Position numbers and translations under genes: made by a program. From contig CAZLEF010000063.1 in the NCBI GenBank assembly GCA_964558465.1, positions 1-40,969 on the forward strand: a DNA stretch of 40,969 nucleotides. Direction: 5' to 3'. The notes under the pieces are model-generated. The model saw only the letters and a program-made list of their open reading frames with translations. It was not told where the DNA came from and made no database searches. Source of the DNA: JACJYC01 sp964558465. GTDB lineage: Bacteria; Bacteroidota; Bacteroidia; Chitinophagales; Saprospiraceae. Within the stretch, counting starts at the first letter, position 1. Each line of letters starts with the position of its first letter. This document shows positions 1 through 9,244 of the stretch, piece by piece.

Positions 1-33
1 GTGAGAGGGTGAGAGGGTGAGAGGGTGAGAGGG
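1..33. repeat. GTGAGAGG tandem array
   Basis: Four head-to-tail copies of the 8-nt unit GTGAGAGG begin at the window edge, so the array may extend further left. Directly after it, at 34-51, is a word (CGTTCAGCATAAAAGGTG) that recurs with two changes at 40777-40794, again next to a GTGAGAGGG. It is an intergenic repeat of the kind seen in many gaps of this window. Confidence 0.9.
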
Positions 34-69
34 CGTTCAGCATAAAAGGTGGGGTAAAAAAATTTGGAT

Positions 70-1764
70 ATGAACCGCATTCAGAACATTATTTTATCAG
101 CAATTTGGATGGTTGGTTTTGCCTTCGGGCAAGCCGGCGCCCAGTCGGGGATACAGGCGAGCCAAAGCCTTGTGCATTTGGATAAATCCTTTTATGTATC
201 GGGAGAGATCATCTGGTATCAATTGTATCTGCCTCCGGTTGTGAAGGGTAAAAGCCTTTCCGTCCGGGTTTCGGTAACCAATTCGGGGGGTATTATCCAG
301 GAAAGCCATTATTTGAAAAACGAAGGAAAAACCTTTGTGAACGGCTACGTCAAAATCCCTTTTGATTATCCAACAGGCCTATACCATATTGTATTCGAGG
401 GGGCCGATAAAGAAAGCCGGAGGTTTGAGCGGTTGGCAGCCATTGCGGCGCCGGTATTTAATGATCTGGGTGTTGGATCCCGGCCGGTTGAGCCGGAAGG
501 CGTCGGAGATTTGGCGCCGGCGGCTTTTTCCGGAAATTTGCAGGTCACTATCGAGTTGGCCAAGGATTCTTTTGAGTGCCGGGAGCAGGTCAGACCGAGG
601 ATTGTGGTCCGGGACAAAAACGGGGCGCCGGTAAAAGCGCATCTTTCCGTTGCGGTGACAGACTGGGAATTGTGCGGCCCCGAAACGCTCGACCGGCCCA
701 ATATCGCATCAGGCGCCCCGCTCACTGCCGACAAGGCTGCGATGCTGGACGGCGGCCTGTATTACAAAGGGCAATGGCTGGACGGAAAGGGCAACCCGGC
801 AATTGCAAAAGTAGCCGGCGCGTTTTCAGCAAAAGACCAAAAACTCTATTATTCCAATACGGATGCTGCGGGGAATCTTTTCCTTGAACTGCAGGATTTT
901 ACCGATGAAAAGACTGTTCAATTCCTGGGATGGGAAAAGGAAAATACGAATATCCAAGTCCGTATGGAATCCAATTTGCAGGTAGAAAAACAACCGATGC
1001 CGGGGTTTGGCAAAGGACTGGAAAATTACCTGCGGCTGAGCGCCGAACGCAAAAAGATCTTTCAATATTATAAAACGCTCGAAGCCGGAATTTCCCCGGT
1101 GATCCCCGACGTGAAGATCAAAGACTTTACCCCGGACATGAAGATTGTGCCGAAGGAATTCCAGTCCTTTCCGAATGTCGCAACGTTTTTCCGGGAAGTT
1201 TTGCGGCCGATCTCTTTTACGATGAGCAAGGACAGCGTTTACGACGCCCGCATCTACAACGACCAGATCCAGGGGTTGGATGAATACTACCCGGGGCCGC
1301 CGCTGTTTATCATCGACAACAAGATCACCCGCGATGTCGATTTTGTGGCTAAAATGGATCTCAGCCTGGTGGAACGGGTCGATTTGTTTTTCCGCTTTCA
1401 GACGTTGCGCAGCCAGTTTAACGTATTGGGCAATAACGGGGTAGCCCGGATCATCACCAATGCCGTGGACCTGGTGATTCCGGAGGCGGACGAGGAGGAT
1501 ATCTTTACCCTCTCCGGCCTGCTGCCAAAAGCAGATTTTCCCGTTTTCGAACCCGGGCAACCGGGCGGCAACCTCCATCGGCCTTTTTTCCGGCCGCAAC
1601 TGTACTGGAACCCATCATTGGCAACGAATGAAGGCGGGGCCGCCGAATTCTCCTACTTCCAGTCGGACGAAGTGAGCCGGTTCAGGATACAAGTCGTTGC
1701 GCAGGGCGAAAATGGGGAATATGGCGTTGCGGAGCGAGTTTACGAGGTCGGCCTAAAACGGTAA
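70..1764 (+). CDS. Exported MG2-like / TonB plug-like surface protein
   Basis: The protein has 564 residues and an N-terminal signal peptide ending near AGAQS. I start it at the ATG at 70; an in-frame TTG at 64 is an alternative. After the signal comes an MG2/Ig-like region (HLDKSFYVSGEIIWYQLYLP, around residues 35-60) and a second such stretch around 165-200. A plug-like segment around 410-470 contains PLFIIDNKI and a GVARIIT tail, like the 'IDG ... GVIxIxT' pattern of TonB-receptor plugs. The C-terminal strand pattern (GAAEFSYFQSDEVSRFRIQV) also matches Bacteroidota MG2/plug hybrids. Such proteins are thought to act at the cell surface, but no substrate can be inferred. No transporter barrel is present, so it is not a complete TonB receptor. 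It converges on the nuclease gene downstream. Confidence 0.7.
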   Translation: MNRIQNIILSAIWMVGFAFGQAGAQSGIQASQSLVHLDKSFYVSGEIIWYQLYLPPVVKGKSLSVRVSVTNSGGIIQESHYLKNEGKTFVNGYVKIPFDYPTGLYHIVFEGADKESRRFERLAAIAAPVFNDLGVGSRPVEPEGVGDLAPAAFSGNLQVTIELAKDSFECREQVRPRIVVRDKNGAPVKAHLSVAVTDWELCGPETLDRPNIASGAPLTADKAAMLDGGLYYKGQWLDGKGNPAIAKVAGAFSAKDQKLYYSNTDAAGNLFLELQDFTDEKTVQFLGWEKENTNIQVRMESNLQVEKQPMPGFGKGLENYLRLSAERKKIFQYYKTLEAGISPVIPDVKIKDFTPDMKIVPKEFQSFPNVATFFREVLRPISFTMSKDSVYDARIYNDQIQGLDEYYPGPPLFIIDNKITRDVDFVAKMDLSLVERVDLFFRFQTLRSQFNVLGNNGVARIITNAVDLVIPEADEEDIFTLSGLLPKADFPVFEPGQPGGNLHRPFFRPQLYWNPSLATNEGGAAEFSYFQSDEVSRFRIQVVAQGENGEYGVAERVYEVGLKR

Positions 1765-1941
1765 AGACGAGTAGCGTTGTGCCGGTAGAGAAAGAAGATT
1801 GGCAGGAAGCAACCCGGGAAGGCTGAAATCAGCGCCTTTCGGATCTATTTCCTCTTCGGGTTGAGTGACTGCGCAACCATTCAATACCAGGAACAGGGCA
1901 AAATGGAAATAAAAGCTGAAAATACCAAGAAGGAAAGGCAA
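1753..1941 (-). CDS. Possible small lipoprotein
   Basis: A 62-codon frame starts with TTG only 3 nt after the stop codon of the upstream nuclease gene and overlaps the end of the convergent gene by 12 nt. Its N-terminus is a good lipoprotein signal: a hydrophobic run followed by LNGC at about residue 23, then an acidic stretch (TQPEEEID). The tail is short and featureless. The spacing suggests translational coupling to the nuclease, but the non-ATG start and small size leave it uncertain. It could be a chance frame. Confidence 0.35.
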   Translation of the reverse strand: MPFLLGIFSFYFHFALFLVLNGCAVTQPEEEIDPKGADFSLPGLLPANLLSLPAQRYSSLPF

Positions 1942-1944
1942 GGG

Positions 1945-4653
1945 TTAATCGACCAGATAAATAAGCGTGCGATAATCATCAAAACGCGCATCTTCTCCGG
2001 GTAATTCCAATAATTCCATCAATTCGCCGGCGTAGATCTCTTCCAGGGCTGCGCGGGTGCGGGCGCAACGGATCTCGATGGCGCCCTGCCGGATCTGGCC
2101 CTGGCGCCAATGGTAGGTGGCTTCCATGCGCTGCCAGATGCGTTGGTTAACGGCCAGGTGATCGGCCTGCGGGGCAACCGGCGTGATGCCTTTAAAGGCC
2201 AGTTCGTTGCGCGCGATCATCTGGCCGTTTTCCATGATAAAATAGGCGGTATGGGCCCATTGTCCGGTGTCGCTGAGCAGATTGGCGTACAGGACGAGCT
2301 GGAGGTCCTCTTCGTTGCGGATCATTTGTTCGCGCCGGGCGGCGCCCCGCCATTTCAGGTCGACGACGGCCAGTTCGCCCTCGCGTTCCAGTACGAGGTC
2401 GGCCCGGCCGTTGACCGGCCGGCCTTTGAACAGGCCTTCGAGCGGTTTTTCCGTGGCGGCCACCCGCCAGCCGTTTCGCTGGATGAGGTTGACGAGGCTC
2501 CAGGCGGCGTACTTCAGTCGTTGAATAAAAGCGGCCCGTTCGGGTTCGCGGCCGTAGAGGAGCAGGACGGCGCCTTCGCGCTGCAGGATGCGTGGGGCCT
2601 GGTTTTCGATCCAGGTTTCGATGTCGGATTTTTGCCAGGCGCCGTCCCATTCATTGAGCAGACGCTGAAAAAAACGATGGGCGAGATTGCCGAACAACGT
2701 ATTGTCCTTTACAACGCTCAGGATCGGGCTTTTGCGCAGTTTGATCTGGTGGCGGAACACCCATTGGTAGGGGTAATAAAACAAGGACTCCAGGCTGGTG
2801 AGGGTTTCTTCTTCCCGTTCGGCGGTCAGCCGGCCCGAATGTATCCGGATAAAAGGCGGGGGCGCGCCCAGCGGCCGGGGCCGGATATCCACGCGCCGCG
2901 GCAAGGTAAAATATTGACTCAACCAGGCTTCTCCCTGGCCGGTATCCACGTTCACGGTGATGGGTTCAAGGTCGCCAAAGGCGGCGCTGAGATCACCCAT
3001 TAGCGGGTGTGGATGCACTTCCTGGCCTTCCACCCATTCGGGGATCGACAGGATCAGTTGCCGGCCGGCAAATTGCAAGGGGCGTTTGCGCTGAAAGACC
3101 AGCAAGGCGTTTTCTTCAGCCGGGTTGTTGAGGCGGATACCGTTTTCGAGCAAATATTCGCGTTCGGCCTTGTACCATTTTGAAAAAAAGTAATCCGGTT
3201 CCTGTTGCGAAAAATTCCACCACAAGAGGGTTTCCGCCGTTCTGCCAATTGCAGCCGGGTGACGAACAAAGGGGAAATGGCCGCATTCGGCTTCGCGCAA
3301 CCGGACCGGCGGCGGTTCGTAAATGGTGCGGACAATGCGTTCGAGTTCCAGGCTGGTCAATCTTTCTTCAGGCAGGGCCGCCAGCAATTCTGCAATACGG
3401 CGGGCCTGTTCGGATAATATCCACAGCGATTTGCTCATGCCGTTGCCATCCTCAAACAGCCGGAAGGCCCAATCCGCCAGGTAGGCAAAAATGCGGCGGC
3501 ATTCTTCTTTCGGCGCCGATTGTGAAGCGTCGTACCGCGGCCGGTTGAACCAAAAATCGTATTGCCTGCGGATCTCCCGGGGGTCCTTCCTGGGACGGTC
3601 CTTTAATTCGTCGAAGTAGCGGTTGATCATGACAAACCAGCCTTCGCTGTGCAAGCCTGGCGTTTCGGCGGTAAAGGCGGCGATCCGCCGGGCCAGTTCC
3701 TCTTCCAGGGGTTTGATGGACAGGGAAACAAACTCCATGACCTTGAAGGGATCTACCGGTTCCCAAAGGAATACGGGCGCCAGTTTGAGCACCTGCAAAG
3801 TCGGGCGCACAGGGGAAGCGGACGAAAGGCCGAGGCTCGGCAATCCCTCCTGAACAAAGGCGTCGTCGAGGGTGGATTGTTTATCGGGTACCAGACAAAG
3901 CGGCTTCAACCCTGGATTCAGGCGGAATAAAGCCGCCAGATATTGGGCAAGGGCCGTCTCCCGGCCGGCTCGCAACAAAACAATGCTGCCGTCGGCCCGG
4001 ATTGGAATTTTGGCAGGCGCTCCCCCGAATAAATTCTGTTTCAGCCGGTCCAGATCACTTTCGCCGGCAGGAAGGTCAGGGGTTTTCCCCTCAGAAATGA
4101 CAACCCCGGTTTTTTCGAGGGCCCGGAAAAGCCGCGGCCAGGGTGGAGGCAAGATGGTCAGGGGTTCGGCCAGGGTGATCCGGGTGATGGGTTGACGCCG
4201 GGTTTTCAGCGCGGTGATCACGGCTTCCGTCCGGTCGGCAAAACCGGCAGAAAGGCGCAGCGGCGGTTGGTCCGGTTTGTTTTCCGGGTCTAGGAGGTAT
4301 TCAACCCCTGCCAGGCATTTCAGCCGGGCGGGTGTGGCGTGCAGATCAAACTTCCACCCGGCAGACAGCAGTTCGTCGCGGCGGTTGAGGAGTTCGGTGG
4401 TGGCGGCAAACTGGTCGGCCTCGAATGCGGCGCGATAAAAGGCGCCCGGTTCGGCGGCAAGGTAACGGATCAGGGCCTGACGGTACTGCTCAATGCGAAG
4501 GTATTCCACGTCGGCGGGGTTGCCCGATAATCCGAGGTGGGATTCGAGGGTATGCAACAAAGCTTTGGGGCCGAGGTAGTTCCAGCCTGCTGTTGCCTTT
4601 GGGGGCAGGGGGTAAAAACTGTCGTCGAGGGCGAGGCCGAAATAAATAGTCAT
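1945..4653 (-). CDS. AddB/RecB-like PD-(D/E)XK nuclease family protein
   Basis: This 902-residue protein ends in a PD-(D/E)XK nuclease domain: GRADLVL supplies Asp752, and VVDLKW supplies Asp765 and Lys767. The middle (about 220-320) has RecC/AddB-like helicase-fold phrases such as LRAGRETALAQYLAAL and RPTLQVLKL, but I see no Walker A motif. This fits an AddB-type partner in which the helicase domain is inactive. Such proteins work with a UvrD/RecB-like helicase-nuclease in double-strand-break end resection, or stand alone. No helicase gene is adjacent in this window. The cysteine set that holds the iron-sulphur cluster of AddB is not evident, with only one Cys near the end. It starts at an ATG and is transcribed away from the envelope operon at 4870. 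Confidence 0.75.
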   Translation of the reverse strand: MTIYFGLALDDSFYPLPPKATAGWNYLGPKALLHTLESHLGLSGNPADVEYLRIEQYRQALIRYLAAEPGAFYRAAFEADQFAATTELLNRRDELLSAGWKFDLHATPARLKCLAGVEYLLDPENKPDQPPLRLSAGFADRTEAVITALKTRRQPITRITLAEPLTILPPPWPRLFRALEKTGVVISEGKTPDLPAGESDLDRLKQNLFGGAPAKIPIRADGSIVLLRAGRETALAQYLAALFRLNPGLKPLCLVPDKQSTLDDAFVQEGLPSLGLSSASPVRPTLQVLKLAPVFLWEPVDPFKVMEFVSLSIKPLEEELARRIAAFTAETPGLHSEGWFVMINRYFDELKDRPRKDPREIRRQYDFWFNRPRYDASQSAPKEECRRIFAYLADWAFRLFEDGNGMSKSLWILSEQARRIAELLAALPEERLTSLELERIVRTIYEPPPVRLREAECGHFPFVRHPAAIGRTAETLLWWNFSQQEPDYFFSKWYKAEREYLLENGIRLNNPAEENALLVFQRKRPLQFAGRQLILSIPEWVEGQEVHPHPLMGDLSAAFGDLEPITVNVDTGQGEAWLSQYFTLPRRVDIRPRPLGAPPPFIRIHSGRLTAEREEETLTSLESLFYYPYQWVFRHQIKLRKSPILSVVKDNTLFGNLAHRFFQRLLNEWDGAWQKSDIETWIENQAPRILQREGAVLLLYGREPERAAFIQRLKYAAWSLVNLIQRNGWRVAATEKPLEGLFKGRPVNGRADLVLEREGELAVVDLKWRGAARREQMIRNEEDLQLVLYANLLSDTGQWAHTAYFIMENGQMIARNELAFKGITPVAPQADHLAVNQRIWQRMEATYHWRQGQIRQGAIEIRCARTRAALEEIYAGELMELLELPGEDARFDDYRTLIYLVD

Positions 4654-4869
4654 TCAGTTCCGTTATTTTGCGTGGTTTGGGGGTTTGGGGTTGTTTGGTG
4701 CTTCGCGTTTGGGGTTGTTTGGGGTGGTTAAAAAAAAGTTAATTTCGGGAATTTGGCAGGGGCTGGCAGGGGCTGTTGGTATCCAGAAAAAGGATAACAG
4801 TTGAAATTCCATTAAAAAGTGCCAAATCCGGCCTAAAGATAATTTTTTGTTTAATAAAAACACAGAACT
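4654..4869. other. Divergent intergenic region with TTTGGGG-rich repeat
   Basis: This gap separates the divergent nuclease and coiled-coil genes. Positions 4671-4730 hold a degenerate run of GTTTGGGGTTGTTTGG-like units, related to the array at 34205-34364. The rest, 4741-4869, is AT-rich and must contain the promoter of the plus-strand gene, but I see no clean TAnnTTTG box. No RNA gene or credible ORF is visible. Confidence 0.7.
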
Positions 4870-5268
4870 ATGTCAAAGATTACGTTTGCAAAAACCTTAC
4901 TTTTCGTTTTGCTGGTTGTTTTGGGCGGCGAAGCCTGGGCAGCGGCCGGCGGTCCGAACGCTGTTGCGAAACCTGCAAAAGAACTGACTGCCCGGGAGCA
5001 GGAAAAGCTGGACAAAAAAAAGGCCAGGCTGGAGAAAAAACTGGACAAGCTGGAAACCAGGCTGGAGAAAAAAGCCGCTCAGCGGCCTTATGGGGTATGG
5101 GATGACGGCAAGTTCAGGCTGGGGGTTTACCTGCTGGTGGCGGCTTTGCTGCTGGCGATCATCGGTTCGCTGATCTCGCTGGCGGGTATTATCCCGTTCA
5201 TTGCAGGCTTGTTGGGGCTTGGAGGGGTGATTTTGATCGTTTGGTCGCTGGTGGAGCAGTTTGGGTGA
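4870..5268 (+). CDS. Small exported/membrane protein with coiled coil
   Basis: The 132-residue protein starts with a Sec signal (hydrophobic core LLFVLLVVLGG, cleavage near AWAAA). A strongly charged coiled-coil helix follows at about 40-68 (EKLDKKKARLEKKLDKLETR). The C-terminal half is hydrophobic and could form one or two membrane helices (about 82-105 and 107-128, rich in Leu, Ile and Gly). The family is not recognised beyond the common small Bacteroidota type of signal plus Lys/Glu coil plus membrane tail. It is the first of three plus-strand genes running into the Ppx/GppA gene. The role is unknown; membrane anchoring is inferred from composition. Confidence 0.65.
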   Translation: MSKITFAKTLLFVLLVVLGGEAWAAAGGPNAVAKPAKELTAREQEKLDKKKARLEKKLDKLETRLEKKAAQRPYGVWDDGKFRLGVYLLVAALLLAIIGSLISLAGIIPFIAGLLGLGGVILIVWSLVEQFG

Positions 5269-5318
5269 TGGCGATCTTCCCTCCCGGAAAAATAATCCAT
5301 ATTTAAACACATCCTTGC

Positions 5319-5326
5319 TATTTTTG
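5319..5326 (+). promoter_or_regulatory. Bacteroidota -7 box (TATTTTTG)
   Basis: TATTTTTG matches the TAnnTTTG -7 element of Bacteroidota sigma-A promoters and lies 29 nt before the ATG of the lipoprotein gene at 5356. A clear TTTG -33 element is not seen at the usual distance, so this is a weak call. Confidence 0.4.
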
Positions 5327-5355
5327 TCCCATTACCTCACCAGTATGGAATAAAA

Positions 5356-5808
5356 ATGAAAAATTGCATTTTATTTTTTTGCTGTATCGCCTGGTTGGCT
5401 GCCTGCAAAGAGAGCCCGAAACAAACGGAGACCGAACAAGTTAACAGCCAGGTTTATCCAAGCTTGCCGGCCCGGCGTTTGCAGGACCTGCTGCAGGTTT
5501 GTGATTACATCGACTTTGTGTTTTACAATACCAATTTTTCGATGAACCAGGGCGAGCCTTCCAGCATTCAAAGCACTATTCGAGGTGTTGCCGCGCAGGT
5601 GCCCGTCATCAAACCGGAATGTAAAGCGGTCGGCCATTTGTTTTTCCAGTCACAGGGGCAGATCTTGTTGGAAGCGGACCTGTATTTTTCGCCCGGGTGC
5701 ATTTATTATACTTTTTTTGAGAACGGCAAACCGGCTTATGCCAATGAATTAACCCCGGAAGGGGCTCAGTTTTACAATAATATCTTCAAGACATACCTCA
5801 ATAAATGA
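5356..5808 (+). CDS. Hypothetical lipoprotein
   Basis: The 150-residue product has a lipoprotein signal: a short hydrophobic run and the lipobox LAAC at residue 17, followed by KESPKQTETEQ. It should be anchored in the envelope by its N-terminal cysteine. The mature part has no motif I recognise; it contains VCDYIDFVFYNTNFSMNQ and an aromatic region FSPGCIYYTFFENGKPAY. The gene ends 6 nt before the Ppx/GppA gene, so the two are probably co-transcribed. Function unknown. Confidence 0.75.
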   Translation: MKNCILFFCCIAWLAACKESPKQTETEQVNSQVYPSLPARRLQDLLQVCDYIDFVFYNTNFSMNQGEPSSIQSTIRGVAAQVPVIKPECKAVGHLFFQSQGQILLEADLYFSPGCIYYTFFENGKPAYANELTPEGAQFYNNIFKTYLNK

Positions 5809-5814
5809 TCCTGC

Positions 5815-6708
5815 ATGCCTTATCGCGCCGTCATAGACATCGGGACCAATACTTTTCATTTGCTCATCGTCGAGCCGCAGCAAGGGCCCATGCCTTTCCG
5901 GGAGGTATTCCGGGAAAGCCGGTTTGTTAAACTTGCCGAGGAAGGGATTGAAAAGATCGGCGGGGCGCCTTTTGCACGCGGTCTGGAAACGCTGGAGTAT
6001 TTTGCAGCCAGGCTGGCCGAATTCCAGGCGCATGAGGTAACTGCCTTTGGCACCGCAGCCTTGCGCACAGCCCTGAACGGCCCGGATTTTCTCCGGCAGG
6101 TAAAAGAACGGACCGGATTGCATATCCGCACCATTTCCGGTGATCAGGAGGCTCAGCTCATCGCCAAAGGCGTGCAACTGGCTTTGGGGCGGATCACCGG
6201 TCGTGCGCTGATCATGGACATCGGAGGCGGGAGCGTCGAATTTATCCTCCTGGAGGACAACGAACCCGTATGGGCCCGAAGTTTCCCGGTGGGTGTTGCG
6301 GTATTGTACCGGCGGTTTCACCGGCACGAGCCTTTATTAGCGGCTGAAAGCCTGGCGATCCGTGGTTTTCTCGACGAACATTTGCAGCCGCTCAGGGCCT
6401 TATTGGATGAAAATCCGGTGGTTCACCTGATCGGGGCAGCGGGCACGTTTGACGTATTGGCCAATATCTTGTCCGTTGGCCGGATCCGGGCCCGGTCCTG
6501 GTCGATCGACCTTTCGGGTTTCGAATCCCTGTACAGCCGGTTACTGGCTGCTACCGGCGAGGAGCGGCACACCATGGACGGCATCCCTGCAGACCGGGCC
6601 GACATGATCGTTGTCGCCCTGGTTCTGGTGGATTATATCCTGCGCGAGTTCGGCATCCGGCAGCTTACGGTTTCAGCGTATTCCATGAAGGAAGGGATGT
6701 TGGTTTGA
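5815..6708 (+). CDS. Ppx/GppA-family phosphatase
   Basis: This 297-residue protein has the ASKHA-fold signatures of exopolyphosphatase/guanosine pentaphosphate phosphohydrolases. They are the phosphate-1 loop AVIDIGTNTFHLLI near the start and the phosphate-2 motif IMDIGGGSVEFILL around residues 131-144. A glycine-rich adenosine-type motif LIGAAGTFDVL lies near 204-214. The family removes terminal phosphate from polyphosphate or converts pppGpp to ppGpp; sequence alone does not separate these activities. It is the short form of about 300 residues, common in Bacteroidota, without the C-terminal HD-like domain of E. coli Ppx. It follows the lipoprotein by 6 nt. Confidence 0.9.
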   Translation: MPYRAVIDIGTNTFHLLIVEPQQGPMPFREVFRESRFVKLAEEGIEKIGGAPFARGLETLEYFAARLAEFQAHEVTAFGTAALRTALNGPDFLRQVKERTGLHIRTISGDQEAQLIAKGVQLALGRITGRALIMDIGGGSVEFILLEDNEPVWARSFPVGVAVLYRRFHRHEPLLAAESLAIRGFLDEHLQPLRALLDENPVVHLIGAAGTFDVLANILSVGRIRARSWSIDLSGFESLYSRLLAATGEERHTMDGIPADRADMIVVALVLVDYILREFGIRQLTVSAYSMKEGMLV

Positions 6709-6877
6709 TGTAGTTGGCAGTCCTCAGTTGGTAGTCTGGGAACTGAGCGAAGCCGAAGTTCAATCTTTATTTTAACGTGAGTTTTGGATAGATATTCGTT
6801 TCAATTGGTGGGCGTAATTTTTACCACAAAGACGCAAAGGAATCACAAAGAGCACAATTTCCTTCGTGCATTTCACG
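6709..6877. repeat. Intergenic repeats between convergent genes
   Basis: The gap begins with a GTTGGCAGTCCTCAGTTGGTAG-type run (6715-6750) containing ACTGAGCGAAGCCGAAG. That word is related to the CTGAGCGGAGTCGAAG units at 37056-37118. At 6828-6856 is an ACCACAAAGACGCAAAGG word, a type common in Bacteroidota intergenic DNA. A shorter relative (TTTTACCACAAAAG) occurs near 40925. No gene or RNA is seen. Confidence 0.6.
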
Positions 6878-9244
6878 TTATTTTAACGATTCCTGGAACA
6901 GTTTGAAGATCCGTTTGTATTCATCTGTCCAACTGGTGGGTTCGACAAACCCGTGGTCTTCCAGCGGGTAAACGGCAAATTCCCAATTTTCTTTTTTCAA
7001 TTCGATCAGGCGTTGCGCCAGGCGCACGACATCCTGGAAGTGCACGTTGGTGTCGATCATGCCGTGCAGGATCAGCAGGTTGCCCTGCAAGCCGCCGGCA
7101 AAATTGATGGGTGAACTACGCTGGTAGGCGATGCTGTCTTCCTGCGGCTGGTTGAGGATATTGGCGGTGTAGCCGTGGTTGTAGTGGGCCCAGTCGGTGA
7201 CGGACCGCAGTGCAGCGCCGCTTTTGAACGTGCCGGGGCTGGTGAACATGGCCATCAGGGTGATGAAACCGCCGTAAGAGCCGCCATAAATCCCGATCTT
7301 ATCCTTGCCGACACCGTAATTTTCAACGAGGAACCGGGCGCCGTCTACCTGATCGCTGAGGTCTTTTCCGCCCATATACCGGTAGATGGCCGTCCGCCAG
7401 TCCCGGCCGTAGCCGTCACTGGCACGGAAGTCGATGTCCAGTACGGTGTAGCCGTTGTCGGCGAGCAGGTTGTGGAACATATACTCCCTGGAGTAGGTGG
7501 ACCACCATTTATGGACGTTCTGCAGATAACCGGCGCCGTGGACAAAAATGACGGCCGGCCCGCCTTTTCTGGACTTAGCCGGGCGGTACAGCCTTGCGGG
7601 TACTTTGGCCCCATCGGTGGCTGTGAACCAGACGATTTCGGGGTCGCGCCAGCGGTAGGCTTTGAAAGCATCCGTGGTGGAGGCGGTCAATTGTTTCATT
7701 TCGGCGCCCGGGCGGTTTTCCATCAGGTACAATTCCCAGGGGCGGTTGCTGTAGGAATGGCGAACGGCGAGGTATTTTTCATCGGGCGACAGGCTGACTT
7801 CGTTGCCGCCGGCAGCGCCTGTGATCTTTTCCATTTTCCCGCCATTGGCAGGGAGCCGGTAAAAATGACTTTCATGGGGTCCTTCGGCGTTGGCCTGGAT
7901 AAAGAAGGTTTGCTGATCATTGGATAAGCCGGCGTTCCGGACCTCAAATTTGCCGGAGGTAAGCGCCTTTTTTTCTCCCGTGTCGGCATCGATGGTATAG
8001 AGGTGAGAAAAGCCGGTTTCCTCCGACTGAAACCAGAGCCGTTTCCCGTCGGGCAACCAGCCGATATTGCCCAGGCCGCCGAACCACCCGATGCCGGGCC
8101 CGCCGATCCAGGCCTGGTCGCGTTGGCGATCGAGCATTTTCAGGCTGCCGTTGGTCAGGTCGAGCAATAAGATCCAGCGGTCTTTGTTGTCCTGGGAACG
8201 AACCACAACAGCGGCGCGGCTTTCCTCCGAAAAAACGGGCCCCATGAAGACCACCTCGCGGGGTTTTTCAAATTGATCTTTGTAGGGTTCGTCGCCCTTG
8301 TGGTAATCCCGGAGGAATTCGGGTTTGTCGTAAATGCCGGGAATTTGTTTGGCGTCGACCATATAAACGGTATCCCGGACGGCGTCGAAAATGCCGAATT
8401 CATGGGTGTCCGTTGGCGAACCCACTTTGGCCCGGGCGCGGAGGTCTTCGGTAAAACCGGATTCGGACACATAGCTGGGTACATCCGTATGTTTGTCGGG
8501 CGCCGGTTTGGTGAGGCGGAAGGTGATGTATTGCAGGTTTGGGCTAACGGCGATGCTGTTCATATTCTTGTCGCCGAACCAGTACTCTTTAGGGCGTTTG
8601 GGCTCCAGGGCTTTGTCGCGTTTTTCTTCCAGTTTTCGTTCCGCCTTGCGTTCGCGCAGGATGTCGAACAATTCCATTTGTTGTTCTTCGAGCCAGAGTT
8701 CGTTCCCGGATTTTCTGGGTTCGTCGCGTTTATTTCCCCGTTTGAATTGGGTGAGTTGGTTGGTTACGCCGGTGGTCATATGCCAGGTAAACACATTGCC
8801 GCCGGCCTGGTAAACGATAAAATCCCCGGAAAACTGCGGGCTGCTTTCGCGGTCGAGGGTATTGGTGATCTGTTTGGAGGTTCCGTTCCGGAGATCCAGG
8901 AGGAAGAGGTCGCCGTCCTTGGAATAGGCTTTGAGGGTTCGGTCCCGGTTGTACACCCCGAAGGAGGAGGGAAGGGATTTTTGTTCTTCGATGCTCACTT
9001 TTTCCGGTGCGCCGCCCTGTACTGCAACTTTATACAGGCTTCGCAGGGTATCCAGACCGGGGTTCCAGGAGAAGTAAATCGTTTTGCTGTCTTCGCTCCA
9101 GGAAATACTGGCGGGTGAATAGCCTGTAAAATTTTCCCCCAACATGATCTGATCGATGGAAAGGGGAGATAAATTGGGTGTTTTTTGGGCAAAAAGAAAA
9201 ACGGGCAAGGCGATGGCCGTGAAAAGCAAATTCCTGCGGAGCAT
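6878..9244 (-). CDS. S9 family prolyl oligopeptidase / DPP IV-like peptidase
   Basis: The 788-residue protein has a Sec signal (LLFTAIALPVFLFAQ), a beta-propeller region of repeated WSEDSK, SPDEKY and LPDGKR phrases (about 40-530), and a C-terminal alpha/beta-hydrolase domain. The catalytic triad is visible: Ser656 in GGSYGGF, Asp731 in HGMIDTNVHFQD and His764 in LEDHGF. An oxyanion-side phrase VIFVHGAGY lies upstream. S9 enzymes of this type cut short peptides, often after proline, and in Bacteroidota they are usually periplasmic. A charged insertion around 180-220 (KAERKLEEKRDKALEPKRPK) interrupts the propeller, as in other members. The exact specificity (DPP IV, DPP 7-like or acylaminoacyl) cannot be read from the sequence. 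Confidence 0.92.
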   Translation of the reverse strand: MLRRNLLFTAIALPVFLFAQKTPNLSPLSIDQIMLGENFTGYSPASISWSEDSKTIYFSWNPGLDTLRSLYKVAVQGGAPEKVSIEEQKSLPSSFGVYNRDRTLKAYSKDGDLFLLDLRNGTSKQITNTLDRESSPQFSGDFIVYQAGGNVFTWHMTTGVTNQLTQFKRGNKRDEPRKSGNELWLEEQQMELFDILRERKAERKLEEKRDKALEPKRPKEYWFGDKNMNSIAVSPNLQYITFRLTKPAPDKHTDVPSYVSESGFTEDLRARAKVGSPTDTHEFGIFDAVRDTVYMVDAKQIPGIYDKPEFLRDYHKGDEPYKDQFEKPREVVFMGPVFSEESRAAVVVRSQDNKDRWILLLDLTNGSLKMLDRQRDQAWIGGPGIGWFGGLGNIGWLPDGKRLWFQSEETGFSHLYTIDADTGEKKALTSGKFEVRNAGLSNDQQTFFIQANAEGPHESHFYRLPANGGKMEKITGAAGGNEVSLSPDEKYLAVRHSYSNRPWELYLMENRPGAEMKQLTASTTDAFKAYRWRDPEIVWFTATDGAKVPARLYRPAKSRKGGPAVIFVHGAGYLQNVHKWWSTYSREYMFHNLLADNGYTVLDIDFRASDGYGRDWRTAIYRYMGGKDLSDQVDGARFLVENYGVGKDKIGIYGGSYGGFITLMAMFTSPGTFKSGAALRSVTDWAHYNHGYTANILNQPQEDSIAYQRSSPINFAGGLQGNLLILHGMIDTNVHFQDVVRLAQRLIELKKENWEFAVYPLEDHGFVEPTSWTDEYKRIFKLFQESLK

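Noticed and set aside
2110..3003. Plus-strand ORF of 297 codons inside the nuclease gene
   Set aside because: It is a high-GC shadow of the nuclease reading frame with no recognisable domain.
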